Origin: Daucus carota subsp. sativus | Lineage: Eukaryota > Streptophyta > Magnoliopsida > Apiales > Apiaceae | Direction of reading: 5' to 3' | Assembly: GCF_001625215.2 (NCBI RefSeq) | Contig: NC_030385.2 | Coordinates: 44,913,598-44,977,597, forward strand | Length of the DNA stretch: 64,000 nt | Translations under genes and position numbers: made by a program | Shown here: in pieces, positions 36,101 through 49,794 of the stretch | Layout: every line of letters begins with the position of its first letter | Numbering within the stretch: position 1 is the first letter of the stretch | Notes under the pieces: model-generated | What the model was told of the DNA's origin: nothing | The model's database searches: none | Seen by the model: only the letters and a program-made list of their open reading frames with translations

Positions 36101-39100
36101 GTAAAGCATAACAGGAGAATACCATTTTTGCTGTCATTGTCATCAATGTCCAATATTCCTAAATCATCATCATTCGCATCATCGTCATTAGATCCATTTT
36201 TGAGATTAGGACCCCCTGGTGGTGCAAGTGCAGGAACTTCAAAACACATAAAGTGTGCAAAAAAAGAACTCTGCAGATTTTACAGTTGAAAAGTTAATAT
36301 GACTAGGAAAAGACTATAACTGAAAGTTTGAACTCGAGGTACAGAAGTGGATTGGTTATAACCTCATCCACCAAGAGCGGGATAAATATCGTGAGCATTT
36401 TAGCATAAGCTTCTGAAACATTAGAAGTATCGGCATTATTCACACTTTGACCGGAACCAGTGGAACCTTCAAGCCAGACAGTTGGATTTCTTGATGCTTT
36501 AGTACTAGCACGAAGTTCATTCGCAAATTCACGGGCCTGTAAGAATCAAGAATATTGCCTACAGCTTAATATAAGAACACCCTAAAACACTACATATTGC
36601 CATGCAAAGTAAGAAGTAGCTGAAAAAACTTTAAGTAAGCAAGTCAAGATATTAGCAGGTAACTGATAGCTACAAATTGTAAAACTAAAATTATATGTAA
36701 CATAGTATTATGAAGGAACCATCATAGTCCTAACCATATATCATTAATAAGGCTTTCGGCTTCCATACTCAATTATGAAACTGTTGGGGAAAAATAGATT
36801 CAGCTTAATAATTTGGGTTTCCGCTTCGCTATAAACACATCAGCATTTGGCAATACTAATGACTAGATATATCTACCAACAATGCATAAAGGTCAGAAAT
36901 CAGAATTAAATGGCCTAAAAAAGCTAATATTAAAATTCTAAAAGACTGTAATGACTATTTAAAAAATACCAAGTATATAAGAGATAAAATGATTGTGCAA
37001 TTTGCTTGAATACACATCAAGCACCAGATTTATTCAGTGGCGGCCTCCAGACAAATTGCCATCTAATAATGTCTTGCATTGTAGCTTCACCTGCCTGTCA
37101 TATACATGAGAAACCTATGCAACTAGACTTCTAACATACCTTTCTATCAAAAAGCTTTTGTATTAGACTAGGAAGTAGGAAGGTGCACAAATGATTCACA
37201 TAACTTTGACTCCACAAAAAGGTACTGAGAATGACACATAAGAAATCAAAGATAATTATAGGAAGCATTTGCTCAAAAGAAAGATAATAATAGGAAGCAT
37301 TTGCTCAAAAGAATAATGTGCCCTGACCTCGCGACGTAGAAGCAAATTAAGGGAGCTACAGTAAGCCTTTCTTAAAGGGCCCAGGCAGTTCTTATCAAGG
37401 CTCTGCAGTTAAAAGATATAATGATAGTTAAAAAAGTAGTATATGTAAAATCATTGTCAATATCATAGAAGTTTATCAAACCTGACCTTTAGGTGCTGCA
37501 GAAGGCGAGCATAGGTTCTGCATTTATATCTTAGATCAGCATGATCCGGTCTCTTTAGTTGTCCCCGCTATAAAACCAAGAGATCTAAGTGAAACTAGAG
37601 CTCAGATTGTCAATTTAAATCAAAAATCATTTAAAAAGAAAAAAAAACCCATAAATACCTGAGAGAAATAACTTTTGTCACTTATCATGAAATCAACCAA
37701 GCTAGCAAAGTAGTTTCTCAAAAATTCAGATGCTCTCCGAACAAAAGTACTTTTCAATTTTTCGAGTTCTGCGCGCTTCTCTTTTACCTGTTAAACAACA
37801 GGATTTGTATTAAAATTATATAATTCCATTGTCATAGACCTATTTAAATCCATGGTGAAACACATGTTTAGGGGGAAAATAGAATAAAAGGAATGTAACA
37901 TATGCAACATTTACATGCTTATAGGTTGAGTTTGTTTACAAAGATTATAGTCCATGTATATTGTTCTTATTCTGATCTGAAGTTTTCCTGGACTAAATTG
38001 ATCACCATTTCTTTCTTTTCTATAGGAATAATCATGCCTAGGTAGCTGGTGTGATTAAGTAGTCCCCCCCCCCCCCCCCAAAGGAATCAAAATATGTAGG
38101 GCAAGAATCAACATGATTATTTCGGTTAATTAAGAATTGAAAAATGAATGCAATTAATATATTCATCAAATGATAATCCTAATAAAGCAAATATACCATA
38201 GGCTATTATTTTAAAAAATAACAACAGTAAATAGATTTGTCTCAAGTATGAGTATTAAAATTATATTTTACTTAGTTGATTAAGTATGGAAATATGATTG
38301 GAAATAATACAGTCATTAAATGATAATCTTAATAAGCAAACATGTCATAGGCTATTAAAATTAATCAAATAATTACAATACATAGAATTCCTCAAGTATT
38401 AGTATTAAAATTCTGAACCACATAGAATTCCTCAAGTATTAGTATTAAAATTCTGAACCACGGACCAAGATCTAATTCCTCAGGCCCTACGCCATCTATC
38501 CTGCCATTAATATATTTTCAATGAAGTATTTTCTAGATATAAGTATATATATTTCTGTATTAAAAACCTATATTAAGCACGTGGATGGAATGAACAAGAA
38601 CATACAAAATATATAAACATAAAAGTTTCAAATTATAGCATAGACTTATCGCCTTGGCCATGTGAAGCCCTACCACATTTATAGTCAACTTTCACACTGA
38701 CATTGATAAATATACATATCAGACATTGAAAATCATGTCACGTATGCTTATGAAAGCAACAAAATGAGCAGCGAACGTACAGCTAGAGTATTTTGGTAGC
38801 AGGGATCCAAGTTAGGTGCTTCAAGACCACGTATGGCACTAGTTAACCACTCACATGCCTCAATATTTTGGAGCATCCGTGCCTCGTCAAATGAACCTCC
38901 TGTAAGACAGGCTGCATACTGCAACATTAAAATAGAAGAAAAGAAAGCATTAGTTGGCTCGAGAAAAAATAAGATCTCATTATTATTTTTGAAAGGTGAC
39001 TATAAGAAGCAAGACCTCGGGAGGAATGCGTAATCTCTCAAGAAGCTTGTCAAGTTCATCAATCAAAGATTTGTTATTTACAGACTGCATTTCCAACTTG

Positions 39101-42100
39101 TTATTGCGGGTTTCTATCTGCAATATCAAAGTATATATTGTATATCAGAAGAAGTAGCTTAAGAGTGACAAAGAAGAACTAAAAGAGCTGCAAGTAGGTA
39201 GATGCGATCCTGATCTACCTTTGGAAGGATAGATTAATACTCAACAAAGTTCACTACTGCAAAAAAATCTACATAATCATCAAATATTTTTATTCTCTCT
39301 TTATTACGCACTTGATATTGAAATAATTTTTAGTTCTGAACACCAAACACTCAGAAGATCTGCTAATGAATAGAACATCAACAATCATCTAAACAAAACC
39401 CTGCCGCAACAGGTGAGCAACGAAAAGCAGCGGAAGAAACCAACTAATAACATCCAAGGAACGAAACAACAGATTACAACTATAATAACCCATGAAAGGT
39501 GCACCAGTATAATTTTTTTTCCAAGGTATATAGTCAGGCCCAACTTAGTCCAGCGTTGAACATGAAATCAAAAAACAATTATGACTTCTGAACACACAAT
39601 ACTGTGAGTAAAGAACTTACCGACTCAATGTCTTCTCTCATGTGTCTAAGTTTTACATTGAATATACCTAGCCATTCATCCATATCCTCCACACAGTTTG
39701 ACGCAGCCTCGAGACCCTGTAGTACCTGCAGGATAATAAACATATATTGAAGGATAACACAAATTATGATAGTAATCAACAATAAGCTGTCTAAAAATAA
39801 ACATAATTCACTGGAGTAAAATAAAAATTCTGAAAGAAGTACAAGGTTGAAGCATTTTTTATTAGTGTTATATTTGCAGGTCTACAGACATATAAAGAAT
39901 GTGCTGCCTAGTCAACATTGTGTGCCCAGGCACAATCACTTCAACTCCATTAATCATGATACGCACACACAAATTGGGATATAGCGTGAGTGTCATACTC
40001 TTACCCTTCATAGATTATTTGCTGATACATGCACAACTTGTATTCCAGTGACAGTAACTTTGTTTTTTTCATGTCCTTGAACTGACACAAGTGGGTTTAG
40101 TTAACTAACTCCATTTTGTGTGGATTCACCAATTTATCAGCGACACATCTATAGTAAAGCATGAGAAACCGTAAATGCACTACAGTCTGAAGCTGACACA
40201 ATAAGCAACTGTCTTATTCTTTATTCACTTCATTCCACAAACAAGTCTCACTCTGACCTTTTAAAGTCAATTTCTTAAAAAATGAAATATGAAACAGACA
40301 TTATTTAGGGCATTTTCTAATATTATATATGTTCCTGATTAGTAGTCAATCACAGTTATATCACTCAAATCAAATGAATCCCCATTTATCCTGGATTACA
40401 GAATTTCACGGACTGATTATAAACTCTTAATCAAGACTCAACAGAATACAATTAGTCTTCCACTTTGTATCAATCACAAACTGAAATGAGAAACTGAACT
40501 CTAACAAACTTAATAGACAAGATAGGATTCTAAGAGATGACTGCGGACTGGTAAACACCTGATCAGTCACATACCCAAAGACCCGCATAGAGAAGATTCA
40601 AAGGACCAGTAATATTACCTACCTTTAAATAAGTGTCATTCAACAAACATAGGCGGTAAAATCATGTATACATATATTTATAATGAGGAAGGACTAAGTG
40701 ATTACCTCGCCTATCAAAGGTTCACTCTCCAAAAGGGCATGCACATTTGCAGCTTCTAAAGCTTGAAGCTCTCGCTTTAAACGCTCTGAGAAAGCCTCGG
40801 CTTCACCGATACCCATGACATAGCTGCAAGCAATGACATGCACAGGATCATCATCATTATCTAAAGTGTTGCAATAAATGTAAGTTAACGTAGGCAAACC
40901 ACTTCGCAACTAGGCAATTAAGAATTTAAGGGGAAAATGTAGGACGAGTGCTGGGGTTAGAAATTTGGGATCTCTCACTGGACAAATTTCTCAAAAGAGA
41001 AAATATCTCACAAAGAGAACACGATTTATTAAATTAATTCATATTCCAAATCCGATCACTTACAGGTATTACAATTTTACAATGGTCTATTTAGAATTTC
41101 TATGCTTAAAGAATGAAGTACATTTCGAATTAAGGGAAAATTTACTTTTATCTATATCAACTTACCAATACTAATCCACCACCACAACTGAGTAAAGGCA
41201 CCAACTCATTTTGTTAATCTGCCACCATAATCTAGAAATTCCTAAAAAGCCTACTGATCGCATATTATTAAAGTTTATAATAAATTGCATTACACATAAT
41301 TCCTTTAAAATTTCATGAAATAAATGAAAAGTTGAGCTTTTATCATCTTGCTCCACACCCGACAATAAATTAAAGATGAGAGAAGAAATCAATGTTTCTC
41401 CCTGGGAAATACTTGCGAACTGCATCGAGTATAACATATTAATATTGTAGTCTAATTTGAGTTCACGATACTCCACAGTCCACATACATGTGATAAGTCA
41501 TAAGCTTCATACGGAGAAAAAAAATACATACGTGCCTAAAAGAGCCTCCATGTCATCTTCCTCTGCTTGAGACACGAGCTCTCTTTCAACAGTCACTTTC
41601 ATGTCGCTTTCTTCCACCCCCACAACTTTCTCTACCTGGGATCCATTTTGAGCATTCTGCTGATTGGAAACGGAAGGTGTATTATCCTGTATAAATTTTA
41701 AATAGGTAATTTCAGGATTAGTCAGCATATCACCAGCAATTATGATCAAGTAAAAGTTTTAATATATATCTACAAGATTTTAAAAGTAAAAACATATTAG
41801 TCCGATAGTCCATAATTCAGCTGTAATAAAAAGGGTAAATATAGTCTCTATATTTACACATGTCCAAAAATATTCTGTTGACGTGTTTATTGTAACTTGT
41901 ATGATAGGCTCATATCTGTACAGTGGGACCATTAAATTATTTACATGAGAGATTATACATAAGGATGATAATAATAATAATGATAATTACTGAAATAGAA
42001 TATTATGATGTAAAACCATGGACAAACATCATAGAATGTATTGATACCGCAAAAGAAGGTAGACAATATACAACAAGAAAAACTTCGTCACCTTCGCCCA

Positions 42101-44837
42101 AAGAGCCATCTCCACAACGTCTATGCCAACAACTTTAGGGAGACGACCTAATACATCTTTGCAGATGTTAAAGATGCACATTACAAGACGGTTTCTGCAC
42201 CACAAAAATTCAAATATACACCATGTATTATTAAGAAAACATAGATGCAAAATAATATGTATCAACACTCTAACATATAACAGTAGAAGTTAACGTAAAA
42301 TTACCTGTCATCGATATTACGCATGGTCCAATGAGGCGGAGCAACACTTTGGCTTCTAAGGTTATCAAATCCCTACAGGGACTTGGTCGATCAGTTTCCT
42401 CACTTTTCTTAGTATATAGCTACTTAGATTTCTATACACTGCATAACACTAGAATAATAAACATCTCAAATGCACGGGTGAGGAAAAATCAATACCAGCG
42501 TAAATGTACATCCACTTGGGTCATTACCCACAACCTCCACCTTTGTGAGATGTTTCAACTTGTATATTTTTGCAGGCTGAAAAAGGCAGAACATGAGTCA
42601 AGCTGCTTATATTATTTGAATAACTAATACAATCAGAGGCTGATATAGTAAAGGACAAGTAGAGCTAGGTCCCTAACTCAATTTTTAGTTAGTACGAATT
42701 TATGTGTATAATCTTTAAACATTTGAACTAGTGTTATGATATATAAGTTTCAAAAAAGGTTTTCTCGCACAAATATATAAATAATTTCTTATCTTTCTCT
42801 CAATTCTGTAATTTAAATTTTAAAGTTTTTCTACATATGTCAGCTTGTTTTCTATTTAATTTTAATATTAATTAATTGCTAATTATAACTCTCATCTACT
42901 TTATTAAATTTATCCATCTAATCAGATCGGAAATTCTAACCCCCAATCACCCAAATTCCTAGGTCTGCCCCTGAATACAAAACTTTTCCTCTACAAAACT
43001 GCTTACCAGTAAAACTTTTCAGGTGAACTCAACTGTTTCTTCTGTACATATGACACTAAAAGGGTAATATCAAATTGGTCGCTGAAGTGGTGACGAGATA
43101 TCAATTTGTTCACCGATCTCAACAGCATATTATTTAAACATTAGAGTCACAAAAAATATCAAACGCGTAGATTCAAATATGTTTTTGGGAAGTAAAAATA
43201 GTCTTTTATTGAATAATCCATATTTTTTTACATGCTATCACAACCAAATGAAAAGTTGTAAATTCCAGTATCTCAGATAATGTGTATTAAAAAAATATAT
43301 ACTGTTTAATTTTTAATTTTATAATTATTTTTCTTGATTTAATTTTAAGAAATAACAAAACTAGCAAAGCTCTTCTTTTTTTTCCACGATAACACCTCGG
43401 AACAAAACTTATCTAGAATTTGATTGTTCATAATTTTTTCAGATTCTAATAATTTTTAGGTGTACTTCTACTTATTTTTCTAATTTGAAACTGATCAAGT
43501 GACATATATATCCACCTAAGTGATAAAATGATACCCAGTTGTGATATCTGGTTTCCACTTCAGAGACCAATTTGATACTTAACCCGACACTGAAAACATA
43601 CATGATCCCTAACCACTGAATGAGCCATGTATCAACAACAATGTCACTATAGCAAGCTAAAAGCTTCCTCAGTTCACAAAGACATCATACAAACATACAA
43701 CGATGAAGGTGTAAACTGGGATATTACCTCAAGAACTCCACCGGTAGAATACTTAAGGACTCGAAGAAAAGCTTGAACTCGCTGCCCTTTTGACTTTGCT
43801 GCATAAACACATCATAATGGGGAATGTAAATAGAGCGACTAGACTACAATCATGCATGTTGAAATATGTGTCAATAAATTTTGCCAATTTAATTAACTAA
43901 CAGACACCATCTACAATATTGCATAATATTTGAACCACGAGATCAAGATTTTTGCTAGTGAGATTGATATCTATCCTTATGCAGGGGGTGGCAATTCCTC
44001 CTATGCTCCATTCTTTGAGATGTTTCTAATTTCTTACTAATTTTTAATACTATAATTTGGCTTGCAAATTGGTAAAAATATTAAATATGCATCTCACTAG
44101 CATGATCAAGTCATAAATATAAATTCTACTCTTGCTTCGAACACCTTTATTCCGTTAAACAAATCAACACAACACTTCACTCGTTCTACTAATAATCAAA
44201 ACAATCCCAACTCCCAAAACATTCAGCATTGTTTCATTTTGTTCTTTATCCTTACCAAACCATAACTCCACAATTCTCTGGTAGCTAAATCTCAAACCAC
44301 CCATATTAGAATGACAGTTATTCTAGCCTCATACCTAATCCAAGGCAAACACATGTTATCACTCAACACAGGTGCACAATAAAGATGCACAATTAGCATC
44401 AACACCACAAATAAGGTAACTTATATCAAAGCCTAGTTGGACATTTTAACAAGAGATAGAGAGTTCCAGATCAACGCAAGTAAGTGTGCGACTTCAATTC
44501 CACAATCGGCCATTTGAAAAAACAAATTGTTGCAAGTCACATTTATTTGATCATATCGTAGGCCTGTAGCATACTAGTAGATTCAACTATTAGAAAATTT
44601 TAAGAAGGTCCATCAAATCCTGATTCAACAAGATTACAAAATTCGGTAATTACTCGAGCTATCTTGTTGGATCACATCAAAATTCAGTCAGATCAACTTT
44701 TCAAATTACACTTATTTCATATACATGGATATAACCAAGGCAATTTTAAATGTGAACACATTAATACATATTAGAGAGAGGGAGGGAGAGAGAGGGGGAG
44801 AGAGAGAGAGAGAGAGGGAGAGAGAGAGAGAGAGAGC

Positions 44838-44888
<51 letters not shown>

Positions 44889-45082
44889 GAGAGAGTACTG
44901 GAGATAGCGAGAACTCTAGGTTTGGCCATAGCGCCACCGCGACCTAACTTGGCAGCAGATTTGCCCCAAACGCCTTGGCTCTTAGAGACACGGATCGACA
45001 TAACGATCTTCTGTTTAGTGCCTTCAATTGCAGCCTCGCAGGCTCGCCGGAGCTCTCCGTCATCGGCGCTTGATTTCGCCAT
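30173..45082 (-). CDS. SEC3A: Exocyst complex subunit SEC3A
   Basis: SEC3 marks the plasma membrane for exocyst tethering of secretory vesicles. Twenty-five minus-strand exons join in phase to 890 aa, close to the Arabidopsis length: 44899-45082, 43728-43798, 42496-42576, 42305-42372, 42092-42194, 41532-41686, 40706-40823, 39621-39725, 39016-39117, 38781-38918, 37659-37787, 37487-37567, 37328-37402, 36363-36536, 36123-36270, 35987-36051, 35183-35353, 35015-35094, 34160-34241, 33429-33526, 33179-33297 (more exactly ending 33287), 33017-33085, 32494-32559, 32235-32324, 30173-30283. [16 protein letters not shown] starts the PH-like lipid-binding N-domain. A coiled-coil part (residues ~200-380) and the Sec3 C-domain follow, ending EMRDLLASM. 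An earlier in-frame ATG at 45115 (MDQIEK) is less likely because MAKSS is the conserved start. All splice sites are GT-AG and no lesion was seen. Confidence 0.96.
31174..31508. mobile_element. Foldback MITE in a SEC3A intron
   Basis: Inverted ends GGCCATGTTTGG and CCAAACAGGGCC enclose 335 bp with internal repeats of GGTTTGG / CCGCTAA. No clear target duplication was found, so the superfamily is left open. Confidence 0.6.
33790..34070. mobile_element. Stowaway MITE in a SEC3A intron
   Basis: 281 bp with TIRs CTCCCTCCGTCCCA / TGGGACGGAGGGAG and TA on both sides. Internal TGGGTAAAGTGGTGGGACCCA block shared with 15777-16081 and 22133-22436. The part between the ends is tandemly repeated around GTGGTGGGACCCATTGA. 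Confidence 0.88.
37251..37313. repeat. 32-bp tandem duplication in a SEC3A intron
   Basis: GATAATNATAGGAAGCATTT continuing to GCTCAAAAGAA occurs twice in direct contact, just upstream (on the minus strand, downstream) of exon 13 at 37328-37402. Confidence 0.8.
38064..38079 (+). repeat. Run of 16 C in a SEC3A intron
   Basis: A mononucleotide run of 16 C (16 G on the coding strand) in the intron between exons 10 and 11. Its exact length is prone to sequencing error. Confidence 0.8.
38153..38460. repeat. Layered duplications in a SEC3A intron
   Basis: A ~120-bp unit (ATCAAATGATAATCCTAATA to AGTATTAAAATT) recurs imperfectly at 38153-38270 and about 38303-38420. The last 40 bp of the second copy, starting CATAGAATTCCTCAAG, are then perfectly tandemly duplicated (38381-38420, 38421-38460). 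Confidence 0.8.
43061..43585. mobile_element. Mutator-like foldback MITE in a SEC3A intron
   Basis: About 525 bp with inverted arms GGGTAATATCAAATTGGTC...CTGAAGTGG and their complement near 43545-43585. The flanks GACACTAAA (43052-43060) and GACACTGAA (43586-43594) look like a 9-bp target duplication with one change. Confidence 0.65.
44773..44888. repeat. GA/CT microsatellite at the SEC3A exon 1 donor
   Basis: An imperfect (GA)n tract of about 115 bp begins within 10-20 bp of the exon 1 splice donor (44897-44898). On the coding strand intron 1 therefore opens with a long CT tract. Confidence 0.9.
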
Positions 45083-46728
45083 CTTCTCCACTATTGTTTT
45101 CTCTATCTGGTCCAACTGTAATCACTCTGTACGTATTATTACCACCAGAGCAGTGTTTTATTACCAGCTGTCATTTGTTTTTACCCCTCCGTTTTGAGTC
45201 TTTTGACTGCTGTAACTTTTTCAAGTACCTTCAAACACTTTTCTCACCCGTTTTCTGGTGTGTCAAATTAACAAATAAATATAAGTAATTTTTGATTGTG
45301 GGAATATGTAACGGGAAAAAACTGATATTACGCGTTTTTTTTTACAGAAGATATCACGCGTTGAGTAAAGGATTTTTTCAGTAATTTAGACTATTTAGTT
45401 TTCAACGTCTATCTTTGAAAATTCAAAAGACATTTTTTGCTGAGTAAAGTTTTGATTTTAATTTACAAAGTTCAAGATCTTATTAATATTTTACATTTTT
45501 CTAATCAATTACAAATTAAAACATTTCTTAATCATTTTTAATTGTTACTTCCCGAATTATGATTCCTAAATACTAAGATCTGAACAGGATGAAAGGAATG
45601 AGATGAAAAAATATTTAAAAAAATTATTACAAGAAAATAATGATTACAGTCTACAGAGTGAGTCCAAAATTTTTATTACGAAGATTGTAAGTATAACGAA
45701 GAAGAAGCATAATGAATATTCTTTCAAATATGTTTATAGGGATTAAATTTTTAGTTCAAATAATTTGGAATGAAATTATTGAAAGAATAAAATTTATCTA
45801 CAGAAAGACACAAATTTTATTACATTCTCAGTTGTTCCATTCCATTCATTCTCCCTTGTTCCTTTACCTAAGCACACATGAATCGTACTGCTTCGTATGT
45901 ATTTTCCGGTGCATATACTGCAAGAGCTATATTTAACTCTGCATAATTGATCTTTCACTAGAAAAGAGTACTCTGTGTTGCATCTACCAAGGCAACTGTG
46001 AACTGCCTTTCTCATGGTGATAACATGATGAGAGTTGGAACTTTGAAACTGCATTGCACAAAATACCTGAAAACGGAATCAAAGGGAAAAAAGAAGAAAG
46101 CGAGAACATCAATAGATTGAGTGATGATCCATAAAGATTCTTATGAACATTTAGCACTAAAGTATAGCCAATTGGGAATTTTTAAAAAATATAACTGGAT
46201 CAAAGGAAACTAAAAATGAATCACATCTTATATATCTGTTACAAACATCCATACTGAATAGTGAATAGCTTATATGGAGTTTTTACATCGCAGCCGTGGA
46301 ATGGATACATGGTTCGCTCTTTTACATTTTGGACATCAAGTACGGAGCTTTGGGTCAAATCATCATAAACGCGCATCTCCTTTTAATGCACAAGCAATAG
46401 CTTTTACATAAGACATTTAGATCTCCATTGTCTGTATTGGTCACAGTGCAGCTCATGAATGACATTTGTGATAAATTTTTGGCGTGCTAGATGAGAAAGA
46501 GTGCACTATATACTGTGAAAGATACTATTAAGTAAAGCACTTACCTTGTAATAACATCTATTCTGTTTTCTTTATCAGTTGTTAGTGGAATAGGGGTTGT
46601 TCGCTGTCGCTTTTAATCTCCCCTCCCGGAAAATGACTGTTGTCACATATCATTGTATCAACACCGTGTATAATCCAAATCTCCTGACGATATGAATTTG
46701 CAATTGCGCATGACCAAACAGCAGCTAA
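45083..46728. other. Spacer between SEC3A 5' end and the DUF616 gene 3' end
   Basis: Holds the SEC3A promoter and 5' UTR (both genes are on the minus strand). AT-rich beyond 45250 and no gene recognised. Confidence 0.5.
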
Positions 46729-49092
46729 CTATATTACAAGAGGCTTGGCCTTCCGGATATGGCCCATGCTATTAACAAGATCCTTTCGAGTGCAAACAGG
46801 GAACATGTTGATATTCTTCAACACTTTCAAACGCCAGAGAACATATGGAAAACTCAGTTGATCACGAGAAGTGAAACGAACCACTTCATTGAACCAAAGG
46901 CACATGAACAGATTAGTCGTTGGTGTGTGTTCTCTTACAATTACAGAGGCCTCAGAGAGAGCTGCACAGATAAACGTATAAATATATGCCATAAGATCAT
47001 GACTGTTAACATGTTCCTTTGGAGAGAATTGCAGCAAGAAGGATACCTTTTTTCCCATTAAACCTCTTATCTTCTGGGAGGCCGTCTTGGCGGTATTGAG
47101 ATAATTGTATTTCCACTTCTTCTGGGCTGGCTTTGTGTTTCTTGACAACAGCATTTGCCTCATCATAAACGCTACTTCTAGCTCCGTGTTCAGATATTGC
47201 AAGTACAGAATCTGACTGCCAAAGAAGGGCTTCCAGCACACCAAGAGGGTCTCTCCTGAATTGAGATTTTGAGTCTACCCAGATCGAATAGCTTGCGTGT
47301 GGAAAGAGACGATGGGCTAACATCTGGTCAAACAAACATGAGGTATTGCTCAACTTAGATAGAGAATGAAGCAGTACTACAAGCATTTTGGTCATAAACA
47401 TTGTGCTGTAAGACTACTTTTCTTATCCAAATATCTCACTATCAAGATCCGCATACATATATTTTCTAGGTAACCGAACGATAAATGTCAGTTTTTTGTA
47501 TGTTTGATAGAAAATTTACATTTTAGAAATCATATACTAACAGAAGAGCTTTGAAAATGAACAAACCAGAATTCCTAAACAGATTTCTACACACCTTTGG
47601 AATTTTACCATTCAACCTCTGATCATTAAAAGGAAGATTTGTAACTAACACGATGCGCCACACTCCAATATACTGGTCCTCGCCAACTTTGTGCCCTGCA
47701 GCAGCCTGTGCAGCAAGAGTGATTTCATCCCAAAACGCCACATAGCAGACCTGTATTATCTCTAGTTCAGCAAACTAACAAGTACAACAAGCATTAGAAA
47801 GAGAAAGCGCCATTACAATATTAATACCTTCTGAAGTGATGTCTCTGACATCCCGATAGGTTGATAAAGATCATCTCCACCACCAAAAGTACAAGTAGAT
47901 ACCACAACTTTGCATGTTTGCATGAAACTTTTGTCATCATCAGAGACAATGAACCCGCCATCCTTACTATAGAAACCACAATGCGCCCTTGAAATTTCAT
48001 TCACCTGTGGTAGTTACATAATAAGAAACAATAGTATAAAACCACTTCGCAACGAATACAGAGATAAGTAGTACATACTGAAAAGTTGTAGACAAACTTG
48101 TGATGGCACTAATAGATGATAACATAAATGATGATCAAACCGAGCAAGTCCAGCAAAATATTTGTTTTCAATATCAAATATTAGAGGAATTCTAACTTCA
48201 TTAAAGACATACACTGTTAAAAGATTGCTCCCTCTGCTCTAAAGATTGGTTTCCGGTAAAAAGATTAGATCGTGTGATATCCATCTGCGGACGGGATTGA
48301 ACTCCGTCAGTCTCTGACACGTAAACCAATTCTTTAATAGGACCAACAGGCTCCTTTCTAATTGGTATATCCAAATGCTGAAGTTCTTCAGGAGGAAGTA
48401 GCTTCAAACAACCTGATATCATCAATTAGAGTTCAATATCCCAACCTTAGCATTCATCCTCATGATTTTCACAAGTAAACTAAAAATCACAATATTATTA
48501 TTTTTCCCAAGGAAGTAAATAATACTACGTATAACGTATCTATTATAAACATAGTCCTACTCCTGCATCTACTTATTTTGGTTTCACTTTTTAAACGTAT
48601 TTTAGCAATATTCACAATGTCACAATTCACAAACAGTAGATAATTTATTTTTTAACTCATCATACTTAACTTTATTTTTCGTTTCGATTTGACTTTTTAC
48701 ACATATTTCTCGATCAAATTGGGTTTTAATCAAAATAGTAGTAGTACAAAATTACACTTACGAGTCGGATCTAACCGGTTCAAATTCCCGCTCGACTTCT
48801 TCTCCCCAGCTAACTCGCGAGTCTTCTGAGTCACGACCTCCGAGTTTATCAATTGACTCGGTTTGCGCCCTATTCTCGAGGCCTCGAAAAATAAGAGTCC
48901 GGCGGCCGGAAGGAACAGCAACACCGGCCACCATCGACGGAGCAGTCTAAAGATTCGGCGAGCTGATTCGGATTTCCCGCGGGGCCCAGATTTCTTCCGT
49001 TTTTTCCGGAGTCGTAGTTTTAATTTGCCGGAAATGTCGTCGGAATCTTCGTCGGAGACGTTGATTGCGATGCTGCTGCTGTTATTGAACAT
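46729..49092 (-). CDS. DUF616 protein, MUCI70/TOD1-like probable glycosyltransferase
   Basis: Six minus-strand exons, 48762-49092, 48213-48412, 47828-48004, 47595-47750, 47047-47323 and 46729-46961, join in phase to 457 aa. The N-terminus is a type II Golgi signature: an acidic then strongly basic cytosolic tail and one membrane helix (WWPVLLFLPAAGLLFF, residues 54-69). The lumenal part carries the DUF616 blocks: GNQSLEQREQSF, HCGFYSKDGGF, TCTFGGGDDLYQP, VAFWDE, GVWRIVLVTNLPF, HRLFPHASYSIWVDSK, REHTPTTNLFMCLWFNEVVRFTSRDQLSFP. Arabidopsis members include MUCI70, needed for seed-mucilage pectin, and TOD1. Acting on wall polysaccharide in the Golgi is inferred from family. Which paralogue this is cannot be settled here. 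The tail (CTRKDLVNSMGHIRKAKPLVI) is complete and ends in a stop. Confidence 0.9.
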
Positions 49093-49577
49093 CGATCGGA
49101 GAGAGTGTAATAAATTCAGTGATTCACACGGTTTGAATAATATTGGCTAGTAGTAGACGTGGTTGTCGTATAACTCGTGTCTGATTCACAGCCAGCAGTT
49201 TTCGATTTCAAATTTTATTTAAATATTTTAATAGAAACTTAATTTTCTAAATTTACATTACAAAATATTAATATCAACTGTTACTATTTAATAAAAAGAA
49301 TCCAAATTATTCTACACAAAAAGTAAATGGTTAATTTATTTTTTCTATCTCAGGGACATATCATTTGTCCGTTAATTAAATCAAAAATAAAAACTCCAAA
49401 TCCTATAGGAACACATTTTGTTTTTTTTGAACACATTTTGTTAATATTGACTTTTAATTTCCTGGACGTGTTACTCCTTCGATTTAGATTTTAAATATTT
49501 ATCACCTGTATTTGAGATAATTTTGATAAAAAAAAATCCACTTGCAATTATTTTTTAACGTACAATGGGTTTTTGTT
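49093..49577. other. Upstream region of the DUF616 gene
   Basis: Presumed promoter of the minus-strand DUF616 gene. AT-rich; no gene or element recognised before the nested transposon at 49578. Confidence 0.5.
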
Positions 49578-49794
49578 AGAGCATCTCCAACGACGTTGGC
49601 TATAATCGTTGGCTAAATTGGACCTGTAAAACATTATGTAAAATTTGCTGAACCTGTAAGAGTATTGGCTATAGGGATATTTTTAAAAATACCCATCTGT
49701 AAAATTAGTTTTTTAAAAATACTACCATCTTTTTCATTGTTTTTAAAAATACCTTTTCATAAAATTTTTTTTTCAAAAATACGATTTGCAACTT

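Noticed and set aside
37251-38460. Short direct repeats resembling a CRISPR-like array
   Set aside because: They are simple tandem duplications without unique spacers, in an intron of a plant gene.
44771-45079. Frame with long Ser-Leu or Arg-Glu repeats next to SEC3A exon 1
   Set aside because: It is the CT/GA microsatellite of intron 1 read through the splice donor; the SEC3A protein continues in exon 2.
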